A DNA stretch of 64,000 nucleotides, taken from NCBI RefSeq assembly GCF_030323145.1, contig NZ_CP100470.1, positions 4,877,001 to 4,941,000 on the forward strand, given 5' to 3'. Source of the DNA: Mesorhizobium sp. C432A. GTDB taxonomy: Bacteria; Pseudomonadota; Alphaproteobacteria; Rhizobiales; Rhizobiaceae. The translations under genes were made by a program, and so were the position numbers. Shown piece by piece: positions 27,558-36,730 of this stretch (the stretch's first letter is position 1; every line of letters starts with the position of its first letter). Under the pieces are notes generated by a model. The model was not told where the DNA came from. It searched no databases and saw only the letters and a program-made list of their open reading frames with translations.

Positions 27558-29018
27558 ATGTGGCAGACCTTTGTGACCTACTGGCCTCTGATCCTTGTGA
27601 TCATTCCGATGCTGATGGCCGCCATCGGCATCGTCCACGCAATCATGACCAAGGAAGACGTGCGCGCCGCCACCGGCTGGGTCGGCGTGATGATCTTGTC
27701 GCCGTTCCTTGGCGCGATCATCTATGCCATTGCCGGCATCAACCGCATCCGCCGCGCCACGATCAGCGCCATGCGGCCCGTCGCCGGTGAAGCCGAGACA
27801 GCCAAACACGACCACGACATTGCGCTCGAAGCACTCATTTCAGCCGAATTCGGCCAGCGCTTTGCCGGCCTGAAGACGCTAGGCGACAGGGTGGCGCGGC
27901 GCGCACTGACGTCGGCAAACGCGATCACGATCCTCAGGACCGGCGACGAAGCTTACGCAGCAATGTGCCGGGCGATAGACAGTGCACAGCGCAGCATTCT
28001 GCTCGAGACCTACATCTTCGACAATGACGAGATCGGACGACGTTTTGTCGGATCGCTGGCCGGAGCGGTCCGGCGCGGTGTGACGGTTCGCGTGCTGATC
28101 GATGCGGTGGGCGTGCGCTATTCCGTGCCCAGCATTCTTGGGACACTCCGGGAAGCCGGCGTCACCGTCGATCTGTTCAACGGCAACATCGTCATGGGCC
28201 TGAGACTTCCCTATGCGAATTTGAGGACGCACAGGAAAATCCTGATCGTCGACGGCGCGGTGGCATTCACCGGAGGCATGAACATCCGCAAGGGGTTCTC
28301 GGCTGAATTCGCTGGCACTGCCAGCTCGGCGGATACGCATTTCCAGGTCACGGGGCCGGTCGTGGCCGACCTGTTCGCGGTTGCCGCCGAGGACTGGCGT
28401 TTTGCCGGCAACGAGGCGCTCAAGGACGAGGTCTGGCACGTGGCAAAGCCCTCGCCGCCTCCCGGTCAGCCGATCCTGGTGCGGGCGGTGGCGTCGGGGC
28501 CGGATGCCAGCATCGAAACCAACCACAAGCTGCTGATGGGCGCATTTTCCGTCGCCCGCAAATCGATCCGCATCATGTCGCCCTATTTCCTGCCGGACCG
28601 GGAATTTGTCAGCGCGCTGGTCACGGCTGCCCGGCGCGGCGTCGAGATCGACATCGTCGTGCCCGCGGTCAACAATCTCTTCCTGGTCGGCCGCGCCATG
28701 ACGGCGCAATACGACCAGGTGCTGAAGCACTATTGCCGCGTCTGGCGCCATGAAGGGTCGTTCGACCATTCGAAGCTGTTGTCGGTCGATGGCGTGTGGG
28801 CCTATGTCGGCTCCTCCAACCTCGACGCCCGGTCGCTGCGGCTGAATTTCGAAATCGACCTGGAGGTGCTGGATACCGGCTTTGCCGCCGAGATCGAGGG
28901 GCGCATCGGAGCGGCAATCGCTTCCGCCAAACCCGTCACACTCGCAACCCTAAGAGCGCGGCCATTTGTCATCCGGGTTTTTGACCGGTTGTTATGGCTG
29001 GGATCGCCCTATCTTTAG
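27558..29018 (+). CDS. cls: Cardiolipin synthase, phospholipase D family
   Basis: A 486-residue inner-membrane enzyme that joins two phosphatidylglycerol molecules into cardiolipin. Two N-terminal transmembrane helices (about 6-28 and 36-58) are followed by two PLD domains. Their HKD motifs are H225-R-K227 with D232 (THRKILIVDG) and H404-S-K406 (DHSKLLSVDG). The GGMNI and GSSNLD segments that close each motif are also present. The ATG at 27558 gives the membrane-segment start. The EEP-family hydrolase gene follows closely on the same strand. Confidence 0.9.
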   Translation: MWQTFVTYWPLILVIIPMLMAAIGIVHAIMTKEDVRAATGWVGVMILSPFLGAIIYAIAGINRIRRATISAMRPVAGEAETAKHDHDIALEALISAEFGQRFAGLKTLGDRVARRALTSANAITILRTGDEAYAAMCRAIDSAQRSILLETYIFDNDEIGRRFVGSLAGAVRRGVTVRVLIDAVGVRYSVPSILGTLREAGVTVDLFNGNIVMGLRLPYANLRTHRKILIVDGAVAFTGGMNIRKGFSAEFAGTASSADTHFQVTGPVVADLFAVAAEDWRFAGNEALKDEVWHVAKPSPPPGQPILVRAVASGPDASIETNHKLLMGAFSVARKSIRIMSPYFLPDREFVSALVTAARRGVEIDIVVPAVNNLFLVGRAMTAQYDQVLKHYCRVWRHEGSFDHSKLLSVDGVWAYVGSSNLDARSLRLNFEIDLEVLDTGFAAEIEGRIGAAIASAKPVTLATLRARPFVIRVFDRLLWLGSPYL

Positions 29019-29044
29019 AATCAGGACAGATTGAACGCAGGCCT

Positions 29045-29845
29045 ATGGATATAAACGGACGCAGCCTTCCTGAAACCGTGCTCCTGTCGATCCGCGGCAG
29101 GAAAGCGCGCAAGGCGAACGCGACGCCGCGCAAGCACATTGAAGGGGCCCAGATGGTGGTCGCCTCCTACAACGTCCACAAATGCATCGGCACCGACCGC
29201 AGGTTCGACCCCGAACGGACCGCCCGCGTCATCCGCGAGATCGGCCCCGACGTCATCGCGCTGCAGGAAGCCGACAACCGATTCGGCGACCGCGCCGGGC
29301 TGCTCGATCTTGCCCGGATCGAACACGAAACCGGGCTGGTGCCGGTGCCGGTTTCCGGAAGCGGCAAGGGCCATGGCTGGCGTGGCAACGTGCTTTTGTT
29401 CAAGCGCGGCACGGTGCGCGACGTCCATCAGATCAAGCTTCCGGGACTGGAGCCCCGCGGCGCGCTGGTTGCCGAGATCGACCTCGACGAAACGCGCACT
29501 CTGCGCGTCATCGCCGCGCATCTCGGCCTGTTGCGCCGCTCGCGCTCGGAGCAGGCCCGCGTCGTGCTCGACATCATGAGCAACCAGGATGAAAGGCCGA
29601 CCTTGCTGCTCGGCGACCTCAACGAATGGCGGCTGGGCAACCGCTCGGCGCTCAAGACGCTGCACGCCACCTTTGGTTTCACGCCGGCGGCGGTGCCGAC
29701 TTTCCCCTCAGGCCTGCCGGTACTGGCGCTCGACCGGATCATGGCCAACCGGCACGGCATGGTCTCGTCGGTGGAAGCTCATGATACGCCGCTGTCGCGG
29801 GTTGCGTCGGATCATTTGCCGCTGACGGCGTTTGTCAGCCTGTAA
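29045..29845 (+). CDS. Endonuclease/exonuclease/phosphatase family protein
   Basis: A 266-residue protein with the EEP fold. Motifs in order: VASYNVHKCIG (Asn), IALQEAD (metal-binding Glu), VIAAHLGLLRRSRSEQ (catalytic His), LLLGDLNEW (Asp/Asn) and SDHLPLTAFV at the end (Asp-His). All catalytic positions appear present. Relatives near cls genes in rhizobia are thought to hydrolyse phosphodiesters, possibly lipid-linked, but the substrate is unknown. The start at 29045 is 26 bases after cls; an upstream ATG at 28994 overlapping cls is possible. Basic residues near 17-32 could aid membrane binding. Confidence 0.8.
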   Translation: MDINGRSLPETVLLSIRGRKARKANATPRKHIEGAQMVVASYNVHKCIGTDRRFDPERTARVIREIGPDVIALQEADNRFGDRAGLLDLARIEHETGLVPVPVSGSGKGHGWRGNVLLFKRGTVRDVHQIKLPGLEPRGALVAEIDLDETRTLRVIAAHLGLLRRSRSEQARVVLDIMSNQDERPTLLLGDLNEWRLGNRSALKTLHATFGFTPAAVPTFPSGLPVLALDRIMANRHGMVSSVEAHDTPLSRVASDHLPLTAFVSL

Positions 29846-29846
29846 C

Positions 29847-31814
29847 TCATCCGTCCCGCAGCCAGACCAGCATCTCACCGGGTTCACGGTTGTCCCAGGC
29901 AAAGTACGGGACGGCGGTGATTTTCGTTTCGCTCACCGCCGGCGGATCGGTGCGATAGAGCCCGGTTTCCCAGTTTTCCTGAGCTTCCTTGCTGGCAAGT
30001 GCCGAAAGCGTGACGATGCCGCCGAGCAGGTTCGGCTCGGCATGCGCCTCGATTTTTGCCGTTCGCGGCAGAGCGATCCGATGCAACTGGCCGGCATTGT
30101 CGGTCTCCTCGACGCAATAGATCAGCGGACCGCGCGCAAGTGCGACGCGGCCGATGTCCTGACGCACCTCCGGATTGGCGAACAGACGGGCGATCGACAT
30201 TTCGAGATCGAGTTCGACCCGGTCGCCCTGGCGCCACTCGCGCCGGATCGCGGCATAGCCGTCGCTGGTGATGCCGTCCAGATCGACCGCGGCGCCGTTG
30301 ATCTTGAGCGCCGCCTTGCCGCACCAGGACGGGACGCGCAGGTGCAAGGTGAATTCCGCCGGAGCGTCGGCTTCGATCCGGATCGAGACCGCGCCATCCC
30401 AGGGATAATTGCTGGTCTGAATCAGACTGACCGCCCGGTTCGATATGTCGAAGCGCGCGGTGCTGTCGCCGTAGAGATGAACGGCCAGCGCGTCGTCCGA
30501 CAGGCTGTAGAAATAGCTGCCGATGGAGGCGACCATGCGGCCGATATTGGGCGGGCAACAGGGGCAGCGATGCCATTTCCAGCGATTGTGCCTGCCCCGG
30601 CTCTCCAACGGGTTCTCGTAGAAGAACAGCGAGCCGTCGAGCGACAGGCCGGAGATCGAGCCGTTGTAGAGTGCCCGCTCCATCATGTCGGCGTAGCGGG
30701 CGTTGGGACCCATGCCGAGCATGCGGCTGGCCCAGAACACGAGGCCGACCGAGGCGCAGGTCTCGGCATAGGCGGTTTCGTTGGGCAGATCGTAGTCGCT
30801 GGTAAAGCCCTCATTGTGCGCCGATGGCCCGAGGCCGCCGGTGATATAGAGGTTTTTGGTGGTGAGATCGTTCCAGAGCCGGTCGAGCGCTACCCTGAGC
30901 GTATCGTCGCCATATTCGGTGGCGATGTCGGCCATGCCGGAATAGAGGTACATCGCCCTGACCGCATGGCCGACGACCTTGTCCTGCTCGCGCACCGGCT
31001 TGTGCGACTGGTTGTACTCATAAGTCTTGAAATGATAGGCCTTCGGGTCGGCGCCGCGCGCACGCGCCTCCTCGTCGAAATAATGCGGCTGCTGCCCGCG
31101 CTGGTCGATGAAATACCTGGCCAGGTCCATGTATTTCTGCTCGCCGGTCGCCCGCGCCAGCTTGACCAGCGCCAGCTCGATCTCCTCATGGCCGCAATAG
31201 CCCTTCTTCTTGCCCGGCTCCGGACCGAAGGTGTCGGCGATATGGTCGACGTAGCGGCACATGATATCCAGCAGCTTGCGCTTGCCGGTGGCCTGGTAGT
31301 AGGCGACCGCGCCTTCGATCAGATGGCCGGCGCAATAGAGCTCGTGGCAATCGCGCAGATTGGTCCAGCGCTTGCCGGGCTGGATGCGCTGGTACCAGCT
31401 GGAGAGATAACCGTCTTCCTGCTGCAGTCTGCCGTAGAGGTCGATGACGGCATCGATCTTCGTCTCGAGTGCCGCATTCTTGCGCCGGTAGAGCGAATAG
31501 GCCGCGGTCTCGATGGTCTTGCCCCAATCGGAGTCCCAGAACATCTGCGTCGTCACCGTCGAGCCGGTGAAGCCGGGGCTGGCCGCCTCGTCGGGCGACG
31601 GCGAATGGAACGGAATGACGACGCCCGGCGAGGGCCGGTCCGGGTCGATCTGCTCCAGCATGCGCGCCTCGACGCAGCGCTCGTAGAGGATGTCGGCGGT
31701 GCGCGACGCCACGGCATCGACACGGTCGCCCCAGAAGCCGCGGACATCGACCTGCGGCACCGGCAGTGGGCGGAAGGCGAGTTTGCCGGGCTTGGCGGAT
31801 GGTTGAACGGTCAT
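29847..31814 (-). CDS. Glycoside hydrolase family 127 (beta-L-arabinofuranosidase-like)
   Basis: A 655-residue protein without a signal peptide, so cytoplasmic. Family GH127 enzymes are retaining beta-L-arabinofuranosidases that use a zinc-bound cysteine nucleophile. The expected ligands are visible: E351 and C353 in YAETCASVG and the CPCCPPN motif with C417, C419 and C420. The (alpha/alpha)6 barrel core covers about 30-480 and a beta-sandwich follows. It is the last gene of the LacI-SBP-permease operon, so it should cut an imported oligosaccharide inside the cell. The specific sugar is not certain; other GH127 activities exist. Confidence 0.88.
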   Translation of the reverse strand: MTVQPSAKPGKLAFRPLPVPQVDVRGFWGDRVDAVASRTADILYERCVEARMLEQIDPDRPSPGVVIPFHSPSPDEAASPGFTGSTVTTQMFWDSDWGKTIETAAYSLYRRKNAALETKIDAVIDLYGRLQQEDGYLSSWYQRIQPGKRWTNLRDCHELYCAGHLIEGAVAYYQATGKRKLLDIMCRYVDHIADTFGPEPGKKKGYCGHEEIELALVKLARATGEQKYMDLARYFIDQRGQQPHYFDEEARARGADPKAYHFKTYEYNQSHKPVREQDKVVGHAVRAMYLYSGMADIATEYGDDTLRVALDRLWNDLTTKNLYITGGLGPSAHNEGFTSDYDLPNETAYAETCASVGLVFWASRMLGMGPNARYADMMERALYNGSISGLSLDGSLFFYENPLESRGRHNRWKWHRCPCCPPNIGRMVASIGSYFYSLSDDALAVHLYGDSTARFDISNRAVSLIQTSNYPWDGAVSIRIEADAPAEFTLHLRVPSWCGKAALKINGAAVDLDGITSDGYAAIRREWRQGDRVELDLEMSIARLFANPEVRQDIGRVALARGPLIYCVEETDNAGQLHRIALPRTAKIEAHAEPNLLGGIVTLSALASKEAQENWETGLYRTDPPAVSETKITAVPYFAWDNREPGEMLVWLRDG

Positions 31815-31852
31815 CGTGTCACTCCGTTGGATATTGGTCATTTCACGGCGGG

Positions 31853-32710
31853 TCATTTCACCGCGCCGGCCATCAGGCCGCGGATGTAGAAGCGCTGCAG
31901 CAACAGGAAGAGCACCAGGCACGGCACCATCATCACGGTGACGCCCGCCTGCACCGCGCCCCAGTCGATGGCGCCGAAGCGGCCCGACTGAAGTGCGGTC
32001 ATCATGATCGGCAGCGTGAATTTGGACTGGTCGGTCATCAGCACGAGTGCGGCCAGGAATTCGTTCCAGGCGCCGAGGAAGGCGAACAGCGCGATGGTGA
32101 CGATGCCCGGCCAGACCAGCGGCAGCATCACCTTCAACAGCATGGTGACGTTGTTGGCGCCATCCATGCGCGCGGCCTCCTCGATCTCGCGCGGCACCGC
32201 GTCGAAGGCGTTGCGCATCATGAAGATCGAGAACGGCAGTTGCAGCGTGACGTAGACCAGGACCAGCCCGGTCAGCGTGTTGTGCAGGCCGACCTTGGTC
32301 AGCACCAGGAAGATCGGCGTCAGGATCGACTGGAACGGGATCATGATCGTCGACAGGATGACGATGAAGAGCACATCCTTCATCGGAAAGCGGAAGCGCG
32401 AAAAGCCGTAGCCGGCGAGCACGCTGACGATCACCGACAGGATCACCGTCATCGAGGCGACATAGAGGCTGTTTTGCGCCGGCAGCCAGAGGCCGTCGCC
32501 AAAGGTGTCGAGCGTGCGGTAGTTCTCGACCGAGAAGCCGGTCGTCGGCCATGGCGGCAGCGGCGGCTGGCGCGCCTCCTGGGCCGGCTTGAAGGTCGAC
32601 AGCACGGCCCAGACGATCGGCGCGATGAACAGCACTGAGGCGATCATGCCGGTCGAATGCTCGGCGATCCTGAGCCAGAGGCGGCTGCTGCGGCTTCTTG
32701 CCTGCGCCAT
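31853..32710 (-). CDS. ABC sugar transporter permease (MalG type)
   Basis: A 285-residue inner-membrane protein with six hydrophobic helices. The cytoplasmic EAA loop with Gly (EIEEAARMDGANNVTMLLKV) contacts the ATPase subunit, and MalG-type segments such as GAWNEFLAALVLM are visible. It starts at 32710, overlapping the upstream permease stop by ATGA, so the two are made together. It forms the membrane channel with the MalF-type partner for the sugar bound by the protein at 33959-35197. No ATPase gene lies in the operon. Confidence 0.9.
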   Translation of the reverse strand: MAQARSRSSRLWLRIAEHSTGMIASVLFIAPIVWAVLSTFKPAQEARQPPLPPWPTTGFSVENYRTLDTFGDGLWLPAQNSLYVASMTVILSVIVSVLAGYGFSRFRFPMKDVLFIVILSTIMIPFQSILTPIFLVLTKVGLHNTLTGLVLVYVTLQLPFSIFMMRNAFDAVPREIEEAARMDGANNVTMLLKVMLPLVWPGIVTIALFAFLGAWNEFLAALVLMTDQSKFTLPIMMTALQSGRFGAIDWGAVQAGVTVMMVPCLVLFLLLQRFYIRGLMAGAVK

Positions 32711-33630
32711 CAGTCGATGCCCTCCGGCTTGCGCAGCAGCCAGAGCTGAACCAGGCTGAGCGCCACCAGTATGGCCAGCAGGATCATCGACAGCGCCGCA
32801 CCATAGCCGAGCTTGAACGAGACGAAGGACTGGTTGAAAATCCAGTACACGGCGGTCAGCGTCTGGTTGCGCGGGCCGCCGCGCAGGATGATGTAGAACT
32901 GGTCGAAGGCGAGGATCGAGCCGGCGATCGACAGGATCAGCGCCAGCGCCAGCGTGCGGCGCATCAGCGGCAGGGTGATGGCGCGAAAGCGCGCGAACGG
33001 CCCTGCCCCGTCGATCATCGCCGCTTCCTGCAGATCGGTCGGGATCGACTGCAGGCCGGTCATCAGGATGATCATGGTGAAGCCCGCCACCTTCCACACG
33101 ACCATGGCGATGATCGACCAGAAGGCCGGCTGGAACGTCGCCAACAGGTTGAACTTTTTCGCGGTCAGGCCGAAATCGTAGGCGGCCGGGCTGAACAGGC
33201 CGGAATCGACATTGAGCAGCCACGACCACAGCAGGCTGGCCGAGGCGAAGCCGACGACCGCCGGCATGAAGAAGGATGTCCGGTAAAAGCCGGTCAGCCG
33301 CCTGGGCTTTTCGATGAACAGCGCCAGCGGAAAGGCGACGGCGAAGATCACGATGGTGACGATCACGGTGTAGTAGGCGGTGAAGCTCAGCGCGTTCCAA
33401 AAACGGTTATCGCGCAGGATCGCCCGGTAATTGTCGAAGCCGATATAAAAATGCTCGCCCATCAGCGGCCAGTTGTGCAGCGACATCCACGCGGTCATGC
33501 CGAGCGGGATGATGAAGAAGACGACGACCAGTGCCACTGCCGGCGCGACATAGAGCAGGCCGATCCACTGCCGGCGGCCGGCGCCGACGAGTTTTCTGGC
33601 GCGTGGCGGGGTGGTGGTGATGGCGGTCAT
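32710..33630 (-). CDS. ABC sugar transporter permease (MalF/UgpA type)
   Basis: A 306-residue inner-membrane protein with about six helices, starting with a Lys/Arg-rich cytoplasmic N-terminus (ARKLVGAGRRQW) and a first helix at about 22-44. The ATPase-contact loop appears as LQEAAMIDGAGPFARFRAIT. It precedes the MalG-type permease with an ATGA overlap and lies downstream of the solute-binding gene after a palindromic repeat of about 230 bases. Partner of the adjacent permease in sugar import. Confidence 0.9.
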   Translation of the reverse strand: MTAITTTPPRARKLVGAGRRQWIGLLYVAPAVALVVVFFIIPLGMTAWMSLHNWPLMGEHFYIGFDNYRAILRDNRFWNALSFTAYYTVIVTIVIFAVAFPLALFIEKPRRLTGFYRTSFFMPAVVGFASASLLWSWLLNVDSGLFSPAAYDFGLTAKKFNLLATFQPAFWSIIAMVVWKVAGFTMIILMTGLQSIPTDLQEAAMIDGAGPFARFRAITLPLMRRTLALALILSIAGSILAFDQFYIILRGGPRNQTLTAVYWIFNQSFVSFKLGYGAALSMILLAILVALSLVQLWLLRKPEGID

Positions 33631-33631
33631 T

Positions 33632-33862
33632 TACCCTCCCCCTTGTGGGGAGGGTCGCTGCGCAGCAGCGGGGTGGGGGTGCGGCGCCGGCCCCCCACCC
33701 GAACCTGCGGTCCGACCTCCCCACAAGGGAGAGGTAGGGCGTCGGTGCGATGATTGAGAATGCCAGGGGTCATGCTGCTCTTCCGTTGGATCTCGTAGGG
33801 CGGTGGGACACACCTCCCCACCCCGCTGCTGCGCAGCGACCCTCCCCACAAGTGGGAGGGTA
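33632..33862. repeat. Palindromic mosaic repeats (type A) inside the sugar operon
   Basis: Two elements: an inverted pair 33632-33736 (TACCCTCCCCCTTGTGGGGA to ACCTCCCCACAAGGGAGAGG) and a further arm at 33806-33862 ending AGTGGGAGGGTA. They match the 146-296 element. They lie between the solute-binding protein gene and the permeases, the same operon position where many ABC operons have stem-loops that keep the binding-protein mRNA more stable than the rest. Such a role here is inference. Confidence 0.75.
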
Positions 33863-33958
33863 AGGAGCGCCGGCCGCCCGTCCAGGGAGACGGATCGGGC
33901 GGCCGGATCAGGACCTGCGACGGCAGGGGCGTCATGCGCCCTCGCCGCCGGCCAGTCC

Positions 33959-35197
33959 TTATTTCTGCGCCTGGTCGATGATCGACTGCATGGTCTCCTG
34001 CGCATTGGCGATGGCGCCATCGACGTCGTCGCCGAAGACGACCTCGTTGATCATCTGCGTCCACGGACCGTTGGCCGAGTTGATCAGGTCGTTGAACACC
34101 ACGGAATAGGGCGTGCGGCCCTTGGCCATGGCTTCGGCGGCGATCTGGTAGCGCGGATCGAGATCTTTCAGCGCCTCCTTGGCGATGTCGCCGCGCACCG
34201 GCAGGCTGCCGTATTTGGCCAGGATGGTCTGGCCTTCGAGCGAATAGGCGAAGTCGAGAAACTCCTTCACCACAGCGAGCTTCTTGGTGCCCTTGGTGAC
34301 GACGAAATTGTCGCCGCCGGCAAACGAAGACCAGCCGCTGTCCTTGCCCGGCAGGAAGGTGACGCCATAGTCGATATCCGGATACTGCGTGTTGAGCGCG
34401 CCGATGGCGAAGGCGCCGGACGGCGAAATGCCGATATTGCCGGTGGCGAAGGCGGCAAAGAAGTTGGCGCCGGTGTCGGTCTGCGCGCCGGCCGGCACCA
34501 GATCCTTCTTGACCATCGAGCGGTAGAGGTCGATGGCGCCGCGCAGCTGCGGGCTGTCCAGCGTCGCCTTCGAGCCGTCCTCGGAGAGGATGTCGCCGCC
34601 CGAGGCCCAGATCAGCGGCGTGAAGGTGAAGATGTTGCAGCCGCCGCAATTGCCGGAGAAGTAGAAGCCCTTGATGTCGCCGCCGAGCGCGTTGACCTTT
34701 TCGGCATCGGCCTCGATCTCGGCCCAGTTGGCCGGCCCCTTGTCGGGATCGAGCCCCGCCTGCTTGAACAGCTTCTTGTTCCAGATCAGCACCGAGGCGT
34801 CGGCCGAGAACGGCAGCCCGTAAATGTGGTCCTTGTAGGTGCCGGTCTTGACATGCGCCGGCGACAGGCTGGCGAAATAGGGCAGCGATTTCGCCCAGTC
34901 GGTGATGTCTTCGAGCTGGCCGGCGGCGGCAAAGGACGGCGTGTAGATCAGGTCGAGCGACAGCGCGTCGGGCGCCGTGCCGCCGGCGGCGGCGGCGCCA
35001 TATTTCGGGATGATCTCGGCATTGGGAATGATGTCCAGCTTGACCTGGTTCTCATGGCCCTTGTTGAAGGCATCGACGATGCGCGGCATGAAGTTCGAGC
35101 CGTCGGCGCGAACCCAGATGTTGGCGGTGTCGGCGGCCATTGCAGGCAAGGCAATGATGCTCGCGGCGAGCGCGAACCCGGTAATCACGGTTTTCAT
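33959..35197 (-). CDS. ABC sugar solute-binding protein (family 1)
   Basis: A 412-residue periplasmic protein with a signal peptide at 1-26 (ALAASIIALPAMAA). Typical family features are INDIYGLPFS-like HIYGLPFSADASVLIWNKKL, GGDN and the C-terminal SIIDQAQK. GAGGAAAACC precedes the ATG at 35197; an earlier in-frame start at 35212 lacks it. It belongs to the LacI-controlled operon and should present an oligosaccharide, probably arabinose-containing given the GH127 gene, to the two permeases. It contains a Cys cluster near residue 180 (GNCGGCN) that is unusual for this family. Confidence 0.88.
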   Translation of the reverse strand: MKTVITGFALAASIIALPAMAADTANIWVRADGSNFMPRIVDAFNKGHENQVKLDIIPNAEIIPKYGAAAAGGTAPDALSLDLIYTPSFAAAGQLEDITDWAKSLPYFASLSPAHVKTGTYKDHIYGLPFSADASVLIWNKKLFKQAGLDPDKGPANWAEIEADAEKVNALGGDIKGFYFSGNCGGCNIFTFTPLIWASGGDILSEDGSKATLDSPQLRGAIDLYRSMVKKDLVPAGAQTDTGANFFAAFATGNIGISPSGAFAIGALNTQYPDIDYGVTFLPGKDSGWSSFAGGDNFVVTKGTKKLAVVKEFLDFAYSLEGQTILAKYGSLPVRGDIAKEALKDLDPRYQIAAEAMAKGRTPYSVVFNDLINSANGPWTQMINEVVFGDDVDGAIANAQETMQSIIDQAQK

Positions 35198-35260
35198 GGT
35201 TTTCCTCCTCATGGTTCTGTTCTCCTCCCTGTTGCGGCGCAGATCGCGCCGCGCGTTCTC

Positions 35261-36319
35261 CTAGCCGCCCAATGGACGGCCGCATGACTGACGCACCACC
35301 AGCCGGCACGGCAGTTTTCGAATGCCCGGCGCGGCGGGTTGGCCGCCGACGAGCGAAAGCAGTGTGAGGCCGGCCTCGCGGCCGAGCGCTGCCAGGTTCA
35401 TGTCGACCGAGGTCAGCGGCGGGCGGGTCGCCTCGGCCACGATCTCCCAATTGTCGAAGCCGATGACGCCGACATCGCCAGGCACGCCTAAGCCGCGCTC
35501 GCGCAGCGCATCGATCACGCCGCGCGCGATCTGGTCGTTGCCGCAGAACACGGCGTCGGGTTTCTCCCCCTTGTTGTTGAAGAGCGTTGGGCCGTCGAAC
35601 AGCTTTCCGACGGCTTCATGCCCCCAGGCTTCCGACCACGAGCCGAGCAAGGGCTCGGTCACCGGCAGGCCGTGCGCGGCCAGCACATCGCGAAAAGCCT
35701 GTGCCCGCTCATTCACCACGGCAAAACTTTCGGGACCGCTGACATGGGCGATGCGCCGCCGCCCGAGGCGGCAAAAATGCTCGACCGCCAGCCGCGCGCC
35801 GCCGGCATCGTCGGAGACGAAGGCGATGGCATCGGGATCGGGCTGGCTGAAGGCGTAGATGACGGGCACGCCGAGATTGGCGAGGTCGACCGGCAAATGG
35901 CGGTCGATGCGCTTGCCGCTGGCGATTATGCCGTCGATGCGCTTGTCCAGCATCGCCTCGACATGCAGCTGCGCCAGCCGCGGATCGTCCTCGACATTGC
36001 ACATGAACACCGACACGCCGGCATCGACCAGCGCGTCCGAAATGCCCGACATGACCGGCAGCGAAAAGCGGCCATAGGTATCGTTGGTCAACAGGCCGAC
36101 GGTAAAGGAGCGGCGCCGCAGCAGGCTCTGCGCCAGGCTGTTGGGACGAAAGCCCAGCCGCTGCGCCGTCTCGCGAATGCGCTGCCGCGTCTCGGCCGTC
36201 ATCCGCCCCTGCCCGTTCAGCGCCTTCGACGCGGTGGCCACACTGACGCCAGCCATCGCCGCCACTTCACGCAGGGTGATGGGTTGTTTGGCGGGTGCTG
36301 GCGACGTGTCGGAGGGCAT
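35261..36319 (-). CDS. LacI-family transcriptional regulator
   Basis: A 352-residue repressor. The HTH covers about residues 14-40 (ITLREVAAMAGVSVATASKA, LNGQGRM), followed by the hinge and the periplasmic-binding-like effector domain with GIIASGKRID, PDAVFCGNDQIARGVIDALR and VGVIGFDNWE. It is the first gene of the operon, and its upstream region holds two identical palindromes typical of LacI operators. It should sense the imported sugar. The last residues contain two cysteines (PCRLVVRQSCG). Confidence 0.9.
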   Translation of the reverse strand: MPSDTSPAPAKQPITLREVAAMAGVSVATASKALNGQGRMTAETRQRIRETAQRLGFRPNSLAQSLLRRRSFTVGLLTNDTYGRFSLPVMSGISDALVDAGVSVFMCNVEDDPRLAQLHVEAMLDKRIDGIIASGKRIDRHLPVDLANLGVPVIYAFSQPDPDAIAFVSDDAGGARLAVEHFCRLGRRRIAHVSGPESFAVVNERAQAFRDVLAAHGLPVTEPLLGSWSEAWGHEAVGKLFDGPTLFNNKGEKPDAVFCGNDQIARGVIDALRERGLGVPGDVGVIGFDNWEIVAEATRPPLTSVDMNLAALGREAGLTLLSLVGGQPAAPGIRKLPCRLVVRQSCGRPLGG

Positions 36320-36341
36320 TGGTCGGGAATAAGTCTCGGAT

Positions 36342-36358
36342 TGGGAAAAGGTTTTCTC
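36342..36358. promoter_or_regulatory. LacI-type operator, proximal copy
   Basis: TGGGAAAAGGTTTTCTC contains GAAAA-GG-TTTTC, a two-arm palindrome like those of LacI-family repressors. It lies 23-39 bases before the lacI start codon. An identical 17-base copy lies 66 bases further upstream. Confidence 0.6.
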
Positions 36359-36407
36359 TTACGGCTCGTTACCTGTCGAGGTGGACATCGGCGGTTGCGG
36401 CGGGGTT

Positions 36408-36424
36408 TGGGAAAAGGTTTTCTC
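36408..36424. promoter_or_regulatory. LacI-type operator, distal copy
   Basis: An exact 17-base repeat of the proximal site, 66 bases away start to start, about six helical turns. Two sites in phase on one face of the helix would let a LacI-type tetramer or two dimers form a loop over the promoter. This is inference. Confidence 0.6.
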
Positions 36425-36730
36425 AGAGGGAGATTAGGATGAGAATTTGGGTATGGCAAGTGGGTGTGGGGAGTGGAGACGCGCGATCGACGAGGTTCTT
36501 CTTCATGACCGCGTCGCGCAGAAGGGTGATTGTTGAGCAGATATTCTGATGTCGCCTTTTGGGGCCGGAAGCGGACTTGCGGCTTGGAGGCTTGGAATGT
36601 GAGAAGCGGACGTTCAGGCGCCGCCATGCATCGACGCCCTCTGACCCATCTCGGAAGTCGGCCGGATAGACTCCAGGCCAGATGACCAATACAATCCCAG
36701 ATGCCGGGTTTCTGAAAGTATTCAACCCAC
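36425..36730. other. Intergenic region between lacI and the cyclase gene
   Basis: About 300 bases between two divergent genes. It is less GC-rich near 36430-36550. I see no further palindrome of the LacI type, no tRNA and no convincing short gene. The promoter of the cyclase gene should be in the last 100 bases but no clear box pair is visible. Confidence 0.45.
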
